NCBI RefSeq assembly: GCF_007846085.1
Contig: NZ_VOEJ01000003.1
Span: 372,001 to 436,000, forward strand
DNA from: Mucilaginibacter pallidiroseus
GTDB lineage: Bacteria; Bacteroidota; Bacteroidia; Sphingobacteriales; Sphingobacteriaceae
DNA length: 64,000 nt
Direction of reading: 5' to 3'
The notes beneath the pieces were generated by a model. That model saw only the letters and a program-made list of their open reading frames with translations, did not search any database and was not told where the DNA came from. Positions 34,760 to 42,365 of the stretch are shown here, one piece after another (position 1 is the stretch's first letter; each line of letters opens with the position of its first letter). A program made the translations under genes and the position numbers.

Positions 34760-36361
34760 CTATTTTGAAAGCGTTATAAACTCAACGGGCACAGCGTTCG
34801 TGAGCCATACTTTATTTTCTGATAAATAAAACACGAATCCCTTTTTACACATTTCTGCAGCTGATATCTTAAGTACTACCGGTTTACCGTGCCTGCTTCC
34901 TACTTGTATTGCGGTTTCAATGTCGCGGCTTAGGTGGACATGTTGACGACTGCGTTTTTCTAAGCCGCTTTTAAGAATTGACGATACCGATTTTTCGCCG
35001 GTACCATGATATAGCACATCAGGAGGCATTTGTGGTTGATATCCAAGATCAACAGCTACCGAGTGGCCCTGGCTTGCCCGTATCTTTTGGCTGGTTTCAT
35101 CAAAGGCGAACCGCTTTTTACTATTGTTTTCAACAATATGGTTTAGCAATTCGCTGTCCAAATGTTGCCCATGTAAATTGGCTTTATCAATTAACTCATC
35201 AATATTTGCCCAGCCATGTTCGTCAAGCTCAATTCCTATTAATTGCGGCTGGTGCCTTAAAACCATACTTAAAAACTTGCTTGTTTCGTTTATATATTTT
35301 TCGTTCATTTCGTTATTAGATGATTGTGGTTCCGACGATATATTATTGAACGGATCGTAATTATCTATCATTTTACGCAATTGCCCTTTTATCTGCTTAA
35401 CCAATACCCGCGGCCCAAGTACCCGCATTTTGGCTCCGAAACCAAGCAGCTCTCGTTCCAATTCAAAGTTTAATATCACCTTGATGCTGAATATGGTGCC
35501 GGTTGCATCCTCGTTTAATACCTTTTGCGTGTGATGGAGCGGTTTGGTTATCACATATGGTGCATTGTCCCGATCAATCCAGAATATTACCTCGCAATCG
35601 CGCTGCCCGGGTGTTTTGGTTACGCCAATGCAATCGTCATAATAAGTTGCCAGGTCGAGTGTTTTATTTTCTCGATAAGGTTCGTCATGCTCTTCAACAG
35701 TTTGTATCCTGTCCAATGCCAGGTTCATGATATGGGCGTTACGTTTGTGCTGCATGCCCAATACAAACCAGCGGTTGCGGTATTCTTTAAGCAGGTATCC
35801 GCTAAAGCAAAAAGTACTGGCCTCCCGTGCTTTAAAAGATTGGTAGGTAATGCAAATGGTTTTTTTAGCCACAATGGCCTTGCGTATCACTTCTATCCAT
35901 TCCAAACCCTTCAGGTTGTCGTTTTTTTCAAAATCAATTATCGGGGCGCTCTGTGTTTTTTGGGTGTATATCTTATCCTCCAGCTTGCTTACCATTTCAT
36001 TCACATCGCTAAAATGGCCAAAGCCCTTAAACTGTTTCAATAGGTCGGATACCTCGGTAAGTACCTGTATGTCCTGTTGATTAAGAGGAATATTGGTAAT
36101 ACTATAATTTTTATCGCTGTAGGTATAATACTTTTTATCCACCACAATAATTGGCGCTTCGTAACCAAGCTTATTGCTGCGCATCATCTCGATATCGGCC
36201 TGTATGGTGCGTCGGCTTACGCCGGTGTTAATGCCCTGGTACTCGTATAAGGCCTCGCCGCAGGCATCCATCAGGTCGTCAAGTGTCCACTTGCGGCGGC
36301 GGTTTTGCAGGCAGGCATCAAGCGTACGGTAGCGGATAAGGGCGTTGCGATTAACTGGCAT
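34760..36361 (-). CDS. kptA: WYL-domain transcriptional regulator fused to RNA 2'-phosphotransferase (KptA/Tpt1)
   Basis: A 533-residue fusion. The N-terminal part (about 1-345) is a WYL regulator: a winged helix (NRNALIRYRTLDACLQNRRR, then VSRRTIQADIEMM) and a WYL domain (about 150-260, with ITYQSFKAREASTFCFSGYL and RNRWFVLGMQHKRN). A linker rich in Ser/Asn (about 338-352) leads to a KptA/Tpt1 domain (about 355-533). That domain keeps FLSMVLRHQP, IRASQGHSV, YHGTGEKSV and SRQHVHLSRD, which carry the Arg-His-Arg-Arg-type residues of an NAD+-dependent 2'-phosphotransferase. It is divergent from rtcB. A regulator that also senses or removes RNA 2'-phosphates is the natural reading; that is inference. 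Confidence 0.88.
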   Translation of the reverse strand: MPVNRNALIRYRTLDACLQNRRRKWTLDDLMDACGEALYEYQGINTGVSRRTIQADIEMMRSNKLGYEAPIIVVDKKYYTYSDKNYSITNIPLNQQDIQVLTEVSDLLKQFKGFGHFSDVNEMVSKLEDKIYTQKTQSAPIIDFEKNDNLKGLEWIEVIRKAIVAKKTICITYQSFKAREASTFCFSGYLLKEYRNRWFVLGMQHKRNAHIMNLALDRIQTVEEHDEPYRENKTLDLATYYDDCIGVTKTPGQRDCEVIFWIDRDNAPYVITKPLHHTQKVLNEDATGTIFSIKVILNFELERELLGFGAKMRVLGPRVLVKQIKGQLRKMIDNYDPFNNISSEPQSSNNEMNEKYINETSKFLSMVLRHQPQLIGIELDEHGWANIDELIDKANLHGQHLDSELLNHIVENNSKKRFAFDETSQKIRASQGHSVAVDLGYQPQMPPDVLYHGTGEKSVSSILKSGLEKRSRQHVHLSRDIETAIQVGSRHGKPVVLKISAAEMCKKGFVFYLSENKVWLTNAVPVEFITLSK

Positions 36362-36518
36362 AAGATCAGGATTTTCAAGATTTTAGGATTTTCAGAATCT
36401 GATTTGTTACTAATTATTAATTAACTGCATTAAAATTTTTTCCTCATTCAGGCATTTCCCTCATTCAAAAATTCTGTAAATTCTGATTCTGACCGAAATT
36501 TAATAAATTATTTTTCAT

Positions 36519-36559
36519 CTGCGCAAATACACTGCGCAGTAGCTATATTTCTTTGTATC
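36519..36559 (+). promoter_or_regulatory. Operator palindrome and promoter of rtcB
   Basis: A perfect 7-7-7 inverted repeat, CTGCGCA-AATACAC-TGCGCAG (36519-36539), followed at fixed distance by ATTTCTTTGTATCA (36547-36560). The palindrome plus the next T is identical to 40148-40169 before the TROVE gene, and ATTTCTTTGTATCA is repeated there at the same spacing (28 nt from the palindrome start). TATATTTC or TTTG within this stretch may be the -7 element. The rtcB ATG follows at once, so the rtcB message may be leaderless. Confidence 0.82.
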
Positions 36560-38059
36560 ATGAAAAAGGAAATAAATGAAAAGCTATCCCTTAAAGAGGC
36601 CGGGGAGCATAAAGAAAAAGTAGGAAACAACGAGCTGAAGGCACTGGGTATTAACGATGTTGATATACTGGTAAATTTTAGTCGTGTGGCTAATGGTTTG
36701 CTTAAACATGGTGTTATGGATAAGCAAACCATCCTGGCCAACCTGGAGGCGCTAATAGACGACCCTGTGCCTTACGCGCTTAAGAAAGGCGGTAAGTTTA
36801 AGAACCTTGCCGAGGCTGTGATAAACTTGCGTAAAGAAGGGCGTTTTGTAAAACAACAGCGCAGCAATTTTAAACTGAAAGAGGAGATAGCCGAGTTCCC
36901 GGTATGGGGTATGGAGCATATTGAAGTTGGTGCGTTAGCGCAAATGCGTACGGCTATCCAATTGCCCATTGCCGTTGCAGGAGCTTTGATGCCCGATGCA
37001 CACCAGGGCTACGGCCTGCCTATTGGCGGGGTGCTGGCTACAACTGCAAACACCATTATACCCTTTGCGGTGGGGGTTGATATTGCCTGCCGTATGTGCC
37101 TGAGCATATTCGACCTGCCGGCTGGTGTTATTGATACCGAGACCGACAAACTGAAAACCATTTTGGTTGATAACACCTGCTTTGGTATGGGTGGCACTAC
37201 AAAGTCGCACTTTGATACATCGTTGTTTGATAGCAAAACTTGGGGCGAAACTAAAATGATCCGTACCCTAAAGGATAAGGCTTATGCGCAGTTGGGTACC
37301 AGCGGTACAGGCAACCACTTTGTGGAATGGGGCGAACTTACTATTGCCGAAAATGCTATAGCAGATATCCCTGCAGGGCGATACCTGGCTTTGCTGTCAC
37401 ACTCGGGTTCACGTGGGTTTGGAGGTAACATAGCCAACCATTACAGCAAAATTGCCATGACCAAAACCAAGCTGCCTGCCGAAGCCAAACACCTGGCATG
37501 GCTGGATCTGGATAAAGACGAAGGGCAGGAATACTGGATAGCCATGAACCTGGCCGGCGAATATGCCAGCGCCAACCACCACGAAATTCACAATAAAATT
37601 GCGCGTGCCCTGGGTGTTAAACCTATTGCACAGGTAGAGAACCACCACAATTTTGCCTGGAAAGAGCAACTGGCCAACGGTACCGAAGTAATGGTACACC
37701 GTAAGGGTGCAACACCTGCAGGCGAAGGCGTTTTAGGTATTATTCCTGGTAGCATGAGTACCCCGGGCTTCCTGGTACGCGGTAAAGGCAATGCCGAAAG
37801 CATTAACTCGGCAAGCCATGGTGCGGGCCGGTTAATGAGCCGAAGCGCCGCATTCAGAACGCTTGATAAAGCCGCCATTGCCGCCAACCTGGTTGATAAA
37901 CGCATTACCCTGATGGGCAGCGACATGGACGAGGCCCCAATGGCCTACAAGGACATCCACACAGTAATGGCGGCGCAGGAAAATTTAGTAGAAGTACTGG
38001 CTCAATTTGAGCCTCGTGTTGTAAGGATGGCGGATGCGAGGGAGACGCCGGAGGATTAG
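36560..38059 (+). CDS. rtcB: RNA-splicing ligase RtcB
   Basis: RtcB joins RNA 2',3'-cyclic-phosphate or 3'-phosphate ends to 5'-OH ends using GTP and Mn2+, the repair step after cleavage by many ribonuclease toxins. Metal ligands are visible: Cys in GVDIACRMCLSIFD, His in GTSGTGNHFVEWGE, His in LLSHSGSRGFGGNIANHY and His in QVENHHNFAW. The guanylated histidine is in SINSASHGAGRLMSRSAA. The GKGNAES and final NLVDKRITLMGSDMDEAP, PMAYKDI blocks are typical. Length 499 aa. No archease or RtcA gene is nearby. Its promoter region is shared in sequence with that of the TROVE gene. Confidence 0.96.
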   Translation: MKKEINEKLSLKEAGEHKEKVGNNELKALGINDVDILVNFSRVANGLLKHGVMDKQTILANLEALIDDPVPYALKKGGKFKNLAEAVINLRKEGRFVKQQRSNFKLKEEIAEFPVWGMEHIEVGALAQMRTAIQLPIAVAGALMPDAHQGYGLPIGGVLATTANTIIPFAVGVDIACRMCLSIFDLPAGVIDTETDKLKTILVDNTCFGMGGTTKSHFDTSLFDSKTWGETKMIRTLKDKAYAQLGTSGTGNHFVEWGELTIAENAIADIPAGRYLALLSHSGSRGFGGNIANHYSKIAMTKTKLPAEAKHLAWLDLDKDEGQEYWIAMNLAGEYASANHHEIHNKIARALGVKPIAQVENHHNFAWKEQLANGTEVMVHRKGATPAGEGVLGIIPGSMSTPGFLVRGKGNAESINSASHGAGRLMSRSAAFRTLDKAAIAANLVDKRITLMGSDMDEAPMAYKDIHTVMAAQENLVEVLAQFEPRVVRMADARETPED

Positions 38060-38455
38060 CCTTCGGCCTTTCTTCGTATTAGTCGACATTAAGTCCTGCT
38101 GAGCTTGTCGAAACACTTTGCTTTTTTTGTCCTATCGAGAGGAGTTAGGGGGGTGTCAATTGCCTTCGCGTCATTGCGAGGTACGAAGCAATCTCCCAAC
38201 TGCTCGGTGCTTCGTTGAGTATCGCAGAAGTTTGTGTTTGGCCTGTGGATGTTACTTTTCTTTGGCCGTAAAAGAAAAGTAACTAAAAGAAAACTCGGCT
38301 TGTTAACGCTCTTTTAAAGTTAATGCTTTAAAAATCCTTTAGTTATCAAAATAAAAAGTAACAGTCCAAGAGAAACAGGGTGTAAGGGCTTTAAGAATAC
38401 TATTTTTTTTAATCCAGTTTAATTTACTAATATTAACATATCTAAACTTAATCTT
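38060..38455. other. Gene-free gap with dispersed repeats
   Basis: 396 nt without a supportable gene. It holds a CGTCATTGCGAGG..CGAAGCAATCTC element (about 38170-38192) of a kind dispersed in many bacteria, a TGAGCTTGTCGAAACA element (about 38099-38114) and the long inverted repeat at 38251-38283. The last ~110 nt are AT-rich and lead into the cold-shock gene. This looks like an accumulation zone for intergenic repeats at a boundary of the RNA-repair island. Confidence 0.5.
38251..38283. repeat. Long inverted repeat GTTACTTTTCTTT / AAAGAAAAGTAAC
   Basis: Perfect 13-bp arms with a 7-nt loop (GGCCGTA). The right arm is followed by a further TAAAAGAAAA. It has no T-run and is 190 nt from the rtcB stop, so I read it as a dispersed repeat, not as the rtcB terminator. 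Confidence 0.6.
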
Positions 38456-39673
38456 ATGTCACAAGGAACAGTTAAATTCTTTAATCTCCAAAAGGGGTTC
38501 GGAAAAATACATTCTGAGGATTTTCCAAACAAGGATATTTTCATTCATTTTTCTCAAATTCAAGATGACGCAAAAATTCTTTTAGAAGATGAAATCGTAT
38601 CATTTGAAGTTGAAGAGTCCAACAAGGGCCTAAACGCTAAAAACTTACATCGCCTTACAGATAGATATATAGGAACCATTGAGGAGTTTGATAAAGGCTA
38701 TGGCTTTATCAAATCACAAGGCATAGATGATAAGTATTTTATTCATCATACAGATGTAGTTGGTAGAGGGTTTAAAAAAATAGAAGTCGGATTCGAGGTT
38801 GAATTTTCGCCAGATGTTACAGACAAGGGGTTGTTGGCAAAACAAATTGTTATTCGTGATATCAGAACCGGACTTGAAAAATTCGCTTCATTTCCTAACT
38901 GGGATGATAGTATTGCTGATTTAGCTGAGAATTTAGCTCAAAAAGAAGACGGAAATTGGGATTTTATCAATAGTAAAACGGATAGGTATCCAATTTTAGA
39001 AAGCTACTTAAAATATACTTTTTCGAGATTGCACAGAGAAGGAAAAATTAAATACACATCAACAACGGACAGGGGCCGTGAGGTTAAGTATGCCTGTTTT
39101 AATACAGGTCTTGCCACGACAAAGCAGGAAGAAATTTTTGCATATTTTGAACATAAAGACAATAATTTTCAAGCCAGATATCAAGATGGTTACCTCAAGC
39201 AACCGATTTGGATTTTTAAGATATTTGACCGGGAAAGTAATCGAATGATGAATTTCTTTGGAGAGAAGCCAGAATTAGCAAACTATTTTCAAAATGCTGC
39301 TGAACTAATTTATGACACATCTCGTCGGCTAATTCCCGATTTTGAGCATATCTTGGATGACAGAGAGAAAAGATTTCCAGAGTTATTTCGTGACTTGAGT
39401 AAAGCGCAGCAAGTCGAACGCATTAAAAGCGCAATTGATTCTGCTTTAATAAGAATTAAACGAAATTATAAAACAGCAATTCCTCAATTTTATAGCGAAT
39501 CAATTCAATTATTGCTTCCACTTTGCATTTCTACAGCTGAAACAGCTGACGTCGCCCTTGTCGTAGGCCGAGAAGGAGAGGTCTATAGGGCAAATACCGT
39601 TTTGCCTTTAGATTGGGCATATAACAACGCAAGACTATTAGCTAAACCCGATAGAGAGTGGTTAAATCCTTAA
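38456..39673 (+). CDS. Double cold-shock-domain protein with DUF3825
   Basis: A 405-residue protein with two nucleic-acid-binding OB folds in tandem: domain 1 (about 1-68) has GTVKFFNLQKGFGKIHSED and DIFIHFSQI; domain 2 (about 70-140) has GTIEEFDKGYGFIKSQG and YFIHHTDV. The rest (about 145-405) fits DUF3825, a domain found attached to RNA-binding modules: YACFNTGLATTKQEEIFAYF, PIWIFKIFD and LVVGREGEVYRANTVLPLDWAYNNARLL. The reaction is unknown; the pairing suggests action on RNA. Base composition is clearly more AT-rich than rtcB or the TROVE gene, which suggests later arrival. It lacks the CTGCGCA palindrome. Confidence 0.82.
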   Translation: MSQGTVKFFNLQKGFGKIHSEDFPNKDIFIHFSQIQDDAKILLEDEIVSFEVEESNKGLNAKNLHRLTDRYIGTIEEFDKGYGFIKSQGIDDKYFIHHTDVVGRGFKKIEVGFEVEFSPDVTDKGLLAKQIVIRDIRTGLEKFASFPNWDDSIADLAENLAQKEDGNWDFINSKTDRYPILESYLKYTFSRLHREGKIKYTSTTDRGREVKYACFNTGLATTKQEEIFAYFEHKDNNFQARYQDGYLKQPIWIFKIFDRESNRMMNFFGEKPELANYFQNAAELIYDTSRRLIPDFEHILDDREKRFPELFRDLSKAQQVERIKSAIDSALIRIKRNYKTAIPQFYSESIQLLLPLCISTAETADVALVVGREGEVYRANTVLPLDWAYNNARLLAKPDREWLNP

Positions 39674-39760
39674 TCTATTTTAAACTAAATTGAGAAAATC
39701 TGCACTACCTTATCTGTCAGAATTAAAAATCGACAGGTAAGGTAATCAATTTTTTTCCAA

Positions 39761-40110
39761 TCAATGCCAATCCACTTCACAAAACCGGCATTGTTTAGCC
39801 CGCGGGGTGCGGGCCAGTTTGCCGCATTTGGGCAGTAATTAAAAAATACCTTTTCGGGGCATTCTTTCATAATGCGCCCTGCGCAATTCAGTGCAAATTG
39901 TACATACCCATCCTTCAGATAATCTAATATTAGTGGGCCGGTGGTTAAGCGGCCTGTTTTCAAATACATTCGAGTTAAGCCTGTGTCATTCGTTTCTGAA
40001 AATTTTACTGTATATCGACGGTGTTTTAGCGCCATACCTTCTTGCTCGGTAAGCAAAGCCGGGTAATGGGTTATAATATAGTCGGCCTTTTCAATGGTAA
40101 CTCCATCCAT
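39761..40110 (-). pseudogene. Frameshifted gene for a small zinc-ribbon protein
   Basis: The first ~90 codons (MDGVTIEKADYIITHYPALL, then LALKHRRYTVKF-type sequence in this frame as MALKHRR) read well up to FFNYCP. One frame over, the sequence then reads PKCGKLARTPRAKQCRFCEV followed by DWH and a stop at 39761. Joined, this gives YCPKCG..CRFC, a CxxC-x11-CxxC zinc ribbon. So one C appears lost in the run at 39830-39832. The unshifted frame runs on to 39685 with no zinc ligands. It is a recent pseudogene or an assembly error. It lies inside the RNA-repair island, divergent from the TROVE gene. Confidence 0.72.
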
Positions 40111-40147
40111 TTCATAAATATCTAAAAAAACATAAAATTAATTTGAA

Positions 40148-40190
40148 CTGCGCAAATACACTGCGCAGTGCCTCTATTTCTTTGTATCAA
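40148..40190 (+). promoter_or_regulatory. Operator palindrome and promoter of the TROVE gene
   Basis: The same CTGCGCA-AATACAC-TGCGCAG palindrome (40148-40168) as before rtcB, here extended to 8-bp arms by flanking A and T, then ATTTCTTTGTATCA at 40176-40189. Unlike rtcB there is a ~25-nt leader with a strong Shine-Dalgarno sequence (AAGGAGG, about 40202-40208), which is unusual in this genome. Confidence 0.82.
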
Positions 40191-40214
40191 CAATAAATAA
40201 AAAGGAGGTTCACA

Positions 40215-41792
40215 ATGAAATTCAACCTGTTAAGCAAGCTAAAAAATCAGACCGTCAACTACGCGGGTGCCAAAGCGTTTACGCTGTCGCCCGAGATGGA
40301 ACTGTACACCGCGGTGGTTACCTGGAGCTTAAACGATTCCTTTTACGAAAAAGACGAACAGCGCATGGTGCGCCTGCGCACCCTGATAAGCAAATGCAAC
40401 CCGGTTTTTGTGGGTAAGCTGGCGGTGTATGCGCGCACTAAAATGTATATGCGTTCGGTACCGCTGGTGCTGGTTACTGAATTGGCCAAGCTGCACTCGG
40501 GCGACGATCTGGTTGCCCGGGTTACCGACGGCGTAATTGGCCGTGCCGATGAGATCACCGAACTGCTGGCCTGCTACGAAACGTTGAACAAACGCAAGGG
40601 CCCTAAAAAGCTGAACCGCCTGAGCAAACAAATGCAAAAAGGCCTGAGCATGGCGTTCAACAGGTTCGACGAGTACCAGTTTGGCAAGTATAACCGCGAT
40701 GGCGCCATTAAATTGCGTGATGCTTTGTTCCTGGTTCACCCTAAAGCAAAAGACGAATTGCAGCAGCTGTTGTATAACAAAATAGTAAACGGCGACCTGC
40801 AAACGCCTTATACCTGGGAAACTGAACTGTCGGCATTGGGCCAGCTCAATTTTGACAGTGACGAGGCCAGGGCCATAGCGTTCCGCGCAAAATGGGAAGA
40901 ATTGATAGAAAGTGGCAAGTTGGGCTACATGGCCTTGCTGCGTAACCTGCGCAATATACAGGAGGCGGGGGTAGGCTATGCACATTTCGAAAAAGTATGC
41001 AACCGTTTAGCCGATGCTGATGAAGTGGCTAAGGCAAAGCAGTTTCCGTTCCGTTACCTGGCTGCTTATCGCGAGTTAATTGCTGACGGCACCGAATCTC
41101 GTTCAAAAACCCTTGCAAAAAAAGCGCTGGCAATGCTGCAAAGCAACAAAGGCTATACCGGCCAGGTTTTGGACGCGCTTGAAAAAGCCGTACAGGCGAG
41201 TGCCGCCAATATAAAAGGTTTCGGTCATGACACCCGCGTGCTGTTAGCCTGCGATGTTTCCGGGTCGATGCAAACACCGGTATCTGCCAAAAGCAAGATC
41301 CTGTTGTACGATGTAGGCTTAATGCTGGCCATGCTATTGCAAAGCCGCTGTAAAAACGTGGAGGTAGGTATGTTTGGCGATAAATGGAAAACCATTGTAG
41401 TGCCGGGTAATAACATATTAGGTAATGTACAAAAGTTTTACAGCCGCGAGGGCGAGGTGGGTTACAGTACCAATGGCTACTTGGTTATCAAGGATATATT
41501 AAAGCGTGGGGTGCAAATGGATAAGGTATTTTTATTCACCGATGCCCAGTTGTGGAACAGCAATAACACTGCCGACCATATCCAAACCTTATGGTTGCGC
41601 TACAAGAAAGAGGTATCGCCAAACGCGAAACTCTACCTGTTCGACTTGCAGGGCTACGGACAAGCACCATTGCAAATATTGCGCAATGATGTGTATCTTG
41701 TAGCTGGCTGGAGCGATAAAGTTTTTGAGGTATTGGCTGCCTTAGAAAATGGAGGCTCGGCATTAGATGCTATAAATGAGGTGGAATTGTAA
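40215..41792 (+). CDS. rsr: Ro60-like TROVE/vWA protein (Rsr)
   Basis: Ro60 homologues are ring-shaped RNA-binding proteins that hold Y RNAs on the outer surface and bind ends of misfolded RNA in the cavity; bacterial ones work with exoribonucleases. The TROVE part (about 1-345) has NYAGAKAFTLSPEMELYTAV, CNPVFVGKLAVYAR and LGQLNFDSDEARAIAF. The vWA part (about 345-525) has the MIDAS motif in LACDVSGSMQTPV and FTDAQLW. Length (525 aa) is normal. Its regulatory region matches that of rtcB, and eight Y-RNA-like units follow 70 nt downstream on the same strand. No PNPase or other RNase lies beside it. Confidence 0.94.
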   Translation: MKFNLLSKLKNQTVNYAGAKAFTLSPEMELYTAVVTWSLNDSFYEKDEQRMVRLRTLISKCNPVFVGKLAVYARTKMYMRSVPLVLVTELAKLHSGDDLVARVTDGVIGRADEITELLACYETLNKRKGPKKLNRLSKQMQKGLSMAFNRFDEYQFGKYNRDGAIKLRDALFLVHPKAKDELQQLLYNKIVNGDLQTPYTWETELSALGQLNFDSDEARAIAFRAKWEELIESGKLGYMALLRNLRNIQEAGVGYAHFEKVCNRLADADEVAKAKQFPFRYLAAYRELIADGTESRSKTLAKKALAMLQSNKGYTGQVLDALEKAVQASAANIKGFGHDTRVLLACDVSGSMQTPVSAKSKILLYDVGLMLAMLLQSRCKNVEVGMFGDKWKTIVVPGNNILGNVQKFYSREGEVGYSTNGYLVIKDILKRGVQMDKVFLFTDAQLWNSNNTADHIQTLWLRYKKEVSPNAKLYLFDLQGYGQAPLQILRNDVYLVAGWSDKVFEVLAALENGGSALDAINEVEL

Positions 41793-41795
41793 GAT

Positions 41796-41850
41796 AAGCT
41801 TAAAGCGGAAAGGCTAAAGCAAAAAGCTTTTATCTTTTCGCTTTCAGCTT
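41796..41850 (+). other. Stem-loop between the TROVE gene and the Y-RNA array
   Basis: AAGCT-(T)-AAAGCGGAAAG pairs with CTTTTCGCTTT-(C)-AGCTT in a stem of about 16 bp, ending in TTTTAATT. It could terminate part of the TROVE transcript, stabilise its 3' end, or be a processing site. TATCTTTT (41831-41838) in its right arm is one base from a TAnnTTTG -7 box and could start a separate array transcript. Confidence 0.5.
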
Positions 41851-41862
41851 TTAATTAAAAAA

Positions 41863-41983
41863 AAGGATGCCGTAGAAACGGGTTACTTCGCGCCATTAAG
41901 GGGGTGGTCAGTATAGTGCAAACTAAACTGAGGGTTCGAGTCCCTAAAGCGTTCCCCCAACCCGCTTTCGCCTGTTGCTCCTT
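41863..41983 (+). ncRNA. Y-RNA-like unit 1 (T-arm, acceptor-like stem)
   Basis: Base: AAGGA-[U bulge]-GC pairs with GC-UCCUU; internal loop CGUA / GCCUGUU; upper helix GAAACGGGUU with AACCCG-c-UUUC (one bulged C); then ACUUCG. The top resembles a tRNA in normal order: GGGGG (about 41899-41903) pairs with CCCCC (41953-41957), a D-arm-like GGTCAGTATAGTGC follows the first strand, and AGGG-TTCGAGT-CCCT is a T-arm with a consensus loop. About 121 nt. It is very similar to unit 3 in its base, suggesting recent duplication of this module. Confidence 0.85.
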
Positions 41984-41992
41984 ATAAAATAT

Positions 41993-42093
41993 AAAAGAAG
42001 GTGCCGTAAATAAGTCTTACTTCGATCGGGGCCTGTTGGCGGGCACAGCTACGCGCAGGTAATGAACGTCTTATTGCTATTAGCCCTTCTTTT
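41993..42093 (+). ncRNA. Y-RNA-like unit 2
   Basis: Base: AAAGAAGG-[U]-GC pairs with GC-CCUUCUUU (8 bp, bulge, 2 bp); internal loop CGUA / GCUAUUA; upper helix AAUAAG with CUUAUU; then UACUUCG. The top (about 42025-42069) is G/C-rich (GGGGCCTGTTGGCGGGCACA) without a consensus T-loop, so tRNA mimicry is not evident. About 101 nt, separated from unit 1 by only 9 AT-rich bases. Confidence 0.8.
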
Positions 42094-42110
42094 TAAAGCA
42101 TTAAAAATAT

Positions 42111-42236
42111 AAGGATGCCGTAGACGTGGGTTACTTCGGTCATCGGTTAGGAGGAAGTGGCATTGTGATGTAAGTTGCAATGTGGGTTCGAATCCCAAAG
42201 CAATTTCCTCACTCCCGTGTTCGCCTGTTGCTCCTT
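42111..42236 (+). ncRNA. Y-RNA-like unit 3 (T-arm, acceptor-like stem)
   Basis: Base: AAGGA-[U]-GC with GC-UCCUU; internal loop CGUA / GCCUGUU; upper helix GACGUGGG with CCCGUGU-u-C including wobble pairs; UACUUCG. The top holds GAGGAA (about 42150-42155) pairing with UUCCUC (42205-42210), an inner ATTG/CAAT stem and a T-arm GTGGG-TTCGAAT-CCC with perfect consensus loop. This is the most convincing tRNA mimic in normal order. About 126 nt. Confidence 0.85.
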
Positions 42237-42248
42237 ATAAAATTTAAA

Positions 42249-42348
42249 TTAGGTGTCGTAAATAAACCATACTTCGAACCAAAGAACCGTTGCCGGGGCT
42301 TGCCTACGTAGCGGGGATGAAATGGTTTATTGATCATTACCCTTTTTT
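42249..42348 (+). ncRNA. Y-RNA-like unit 4 (compensatory change in the base)
   Basis: Base: AGG-[U]-GU pairs with AC-CCU: the second inner pair is U-A where the other units have C-G, a compensatory change that supports the fold. Internal loop CGUA / GAUCAUU; perfect 9-bp upper helix AAUAAACCA with UGGUUUAUU (42261-42269 / 42323-42331); UACUUCG. The outer helix is shorter than elsewhere. The top (GCCGGGGCTTGCCTACGTAGC region) has no T-loop consensus. About 100 nt. Confidence 0.8.
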
Positions 42349-42365
42349 AAAGGAAACTAAAAACA

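Noticed and set aside
36480..36560. A sigma-54 promoter for rtcB, as in E. coli
   Set aside because: No GG-N10-GC element is present and there is no RtcR-type activator gene; the palindrome and WYL protein suggest another mode.
38251..38283. The rtcB terminator
   Set aside because: It lies 190 nt after the stop and lacks a T-run; it looks like a dispersed repeat.
39685..40110. An intact 141-residue protein
   Set aside because: The last part (after FFNYCP) makes no family sense, while the next frame gives a clear zinc ribbon. I report a frameshifted gene instead.
40329..40985. A 218-residue minus-strand open frame
   Set aside because: It is the reverse shadow of the TROVE gene.
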